From an uncultured Tissierellia bacterium (lineage in GTDB: Bacteria; Bacillota; Clostridia; Tissierellales; Peptoniphilaceae): 5,288 bases of DNA. The translations under genes and the position numbers were made by a program. Every line of letters begins with the position of its first letter. Within the stretch, counting starts at the first letter, position 1. The notes beneath the pieces are model-generated. The model saw nothing but the letters and a program-made list of their open reading frames with translations, was not told where the DNA came from and made no database searches. The stretch spans positions 1 to 5,288 of the forward strand of contig CABTZP010000090.1 in assembly GCA_902489375.1 (NCBI GenBank), given 5' to 3'. Shown here piece after piece: positions 5,254-5,288 of this stretch.

Positions 5254-5288
5254 AGATCGGAAGAGCACACGTCTGAACTCCAGTCACA
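5254..5288 (+). other. Illumina TruSeq adapter at the contig end (artefact)
   Basis: From 5254 the sequence begins AGATCGGAAGAGC and continues with ACACGTCTGAACTCCAGTCAC to 5287. This is the 34-base TruSeq read-1 3' adapter, and the final A would be the first base of an index. It interrupts the rubredoxin codons and is not genomic. The real sequence ends at about 5253, and any translation past residue 594 is meaningless. Confidence 0.99.

Overview
The window looks like part of a low-to-mid GC anaerobic member of the Bacillota (Clostridia-like). It combines a CtsR/ClpC class III heat-shock operon, TATAAT-type promoters with strong Shine-Dalgarno sequences, and a butyryl-CoA dehydrogenase of the clostridial type. 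Nothing here fixes the genus. It is a contig with both ends truncated, and the right end finishes in Illumina adapter sequence.

Left part (about 1-2960, minus strand): a compact stress operon read leftwards as ctsR, an mcsA-like gene, then clpC, which is cut by the left edge. Its promoter (TTGCAA, 17-bp spacer, TATAAT) is followed by a perfect 8-bp hairpin at the predicted transcript start and then a near-consensus CtsR operator (GGTCAAA-GTT-GGTCAAA), so the operon is autoregulated. The usual fourth gene, the arginine kinase mcsB, is absent: mcsA and clpC overlap by 11 bases. The McsA-like protein also lacks the second zinc-binding domain with which McsA binds McsB. Together these suggest a ctsR/mcsA/clpC circuit that has lost arginine-phosphate tagging, at least at this locus. 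The last ~62 bases of clpC at the window edge become abruptly AT-rich and lose the second Walker B motif.

Middle (about 2960-3470): an intergenic stretch without an intact gene. It holds the remnant of an XRE-type helix-turn-helix regulator on the minus strand, an inverted repeat, a good plus-strand promoter (TTGCAA, 17-bp spacer, TATGAT), and a predicted leader of about 220 nt with two conspicuous hairpins, the second a three-tier stem just before the ribosome binding site.

Right part (3470-5253, plus strand): one long open frame coding for a fusion of a complete butyryl-CoA-dehydrogenase-like acyl-CoA dehydrogenase, the C-terminal FAD-binding domain of electron-transfer flavoprotein alpha, and the first CxxCG knuckle of what is probably a rubredoxin domain. 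The chain appears to be a tethered electron path from acyl-CoA to FAD to a second FAD to Fe. The gene is cut at about 5253, where 35 bases of sequencing adapter begin.
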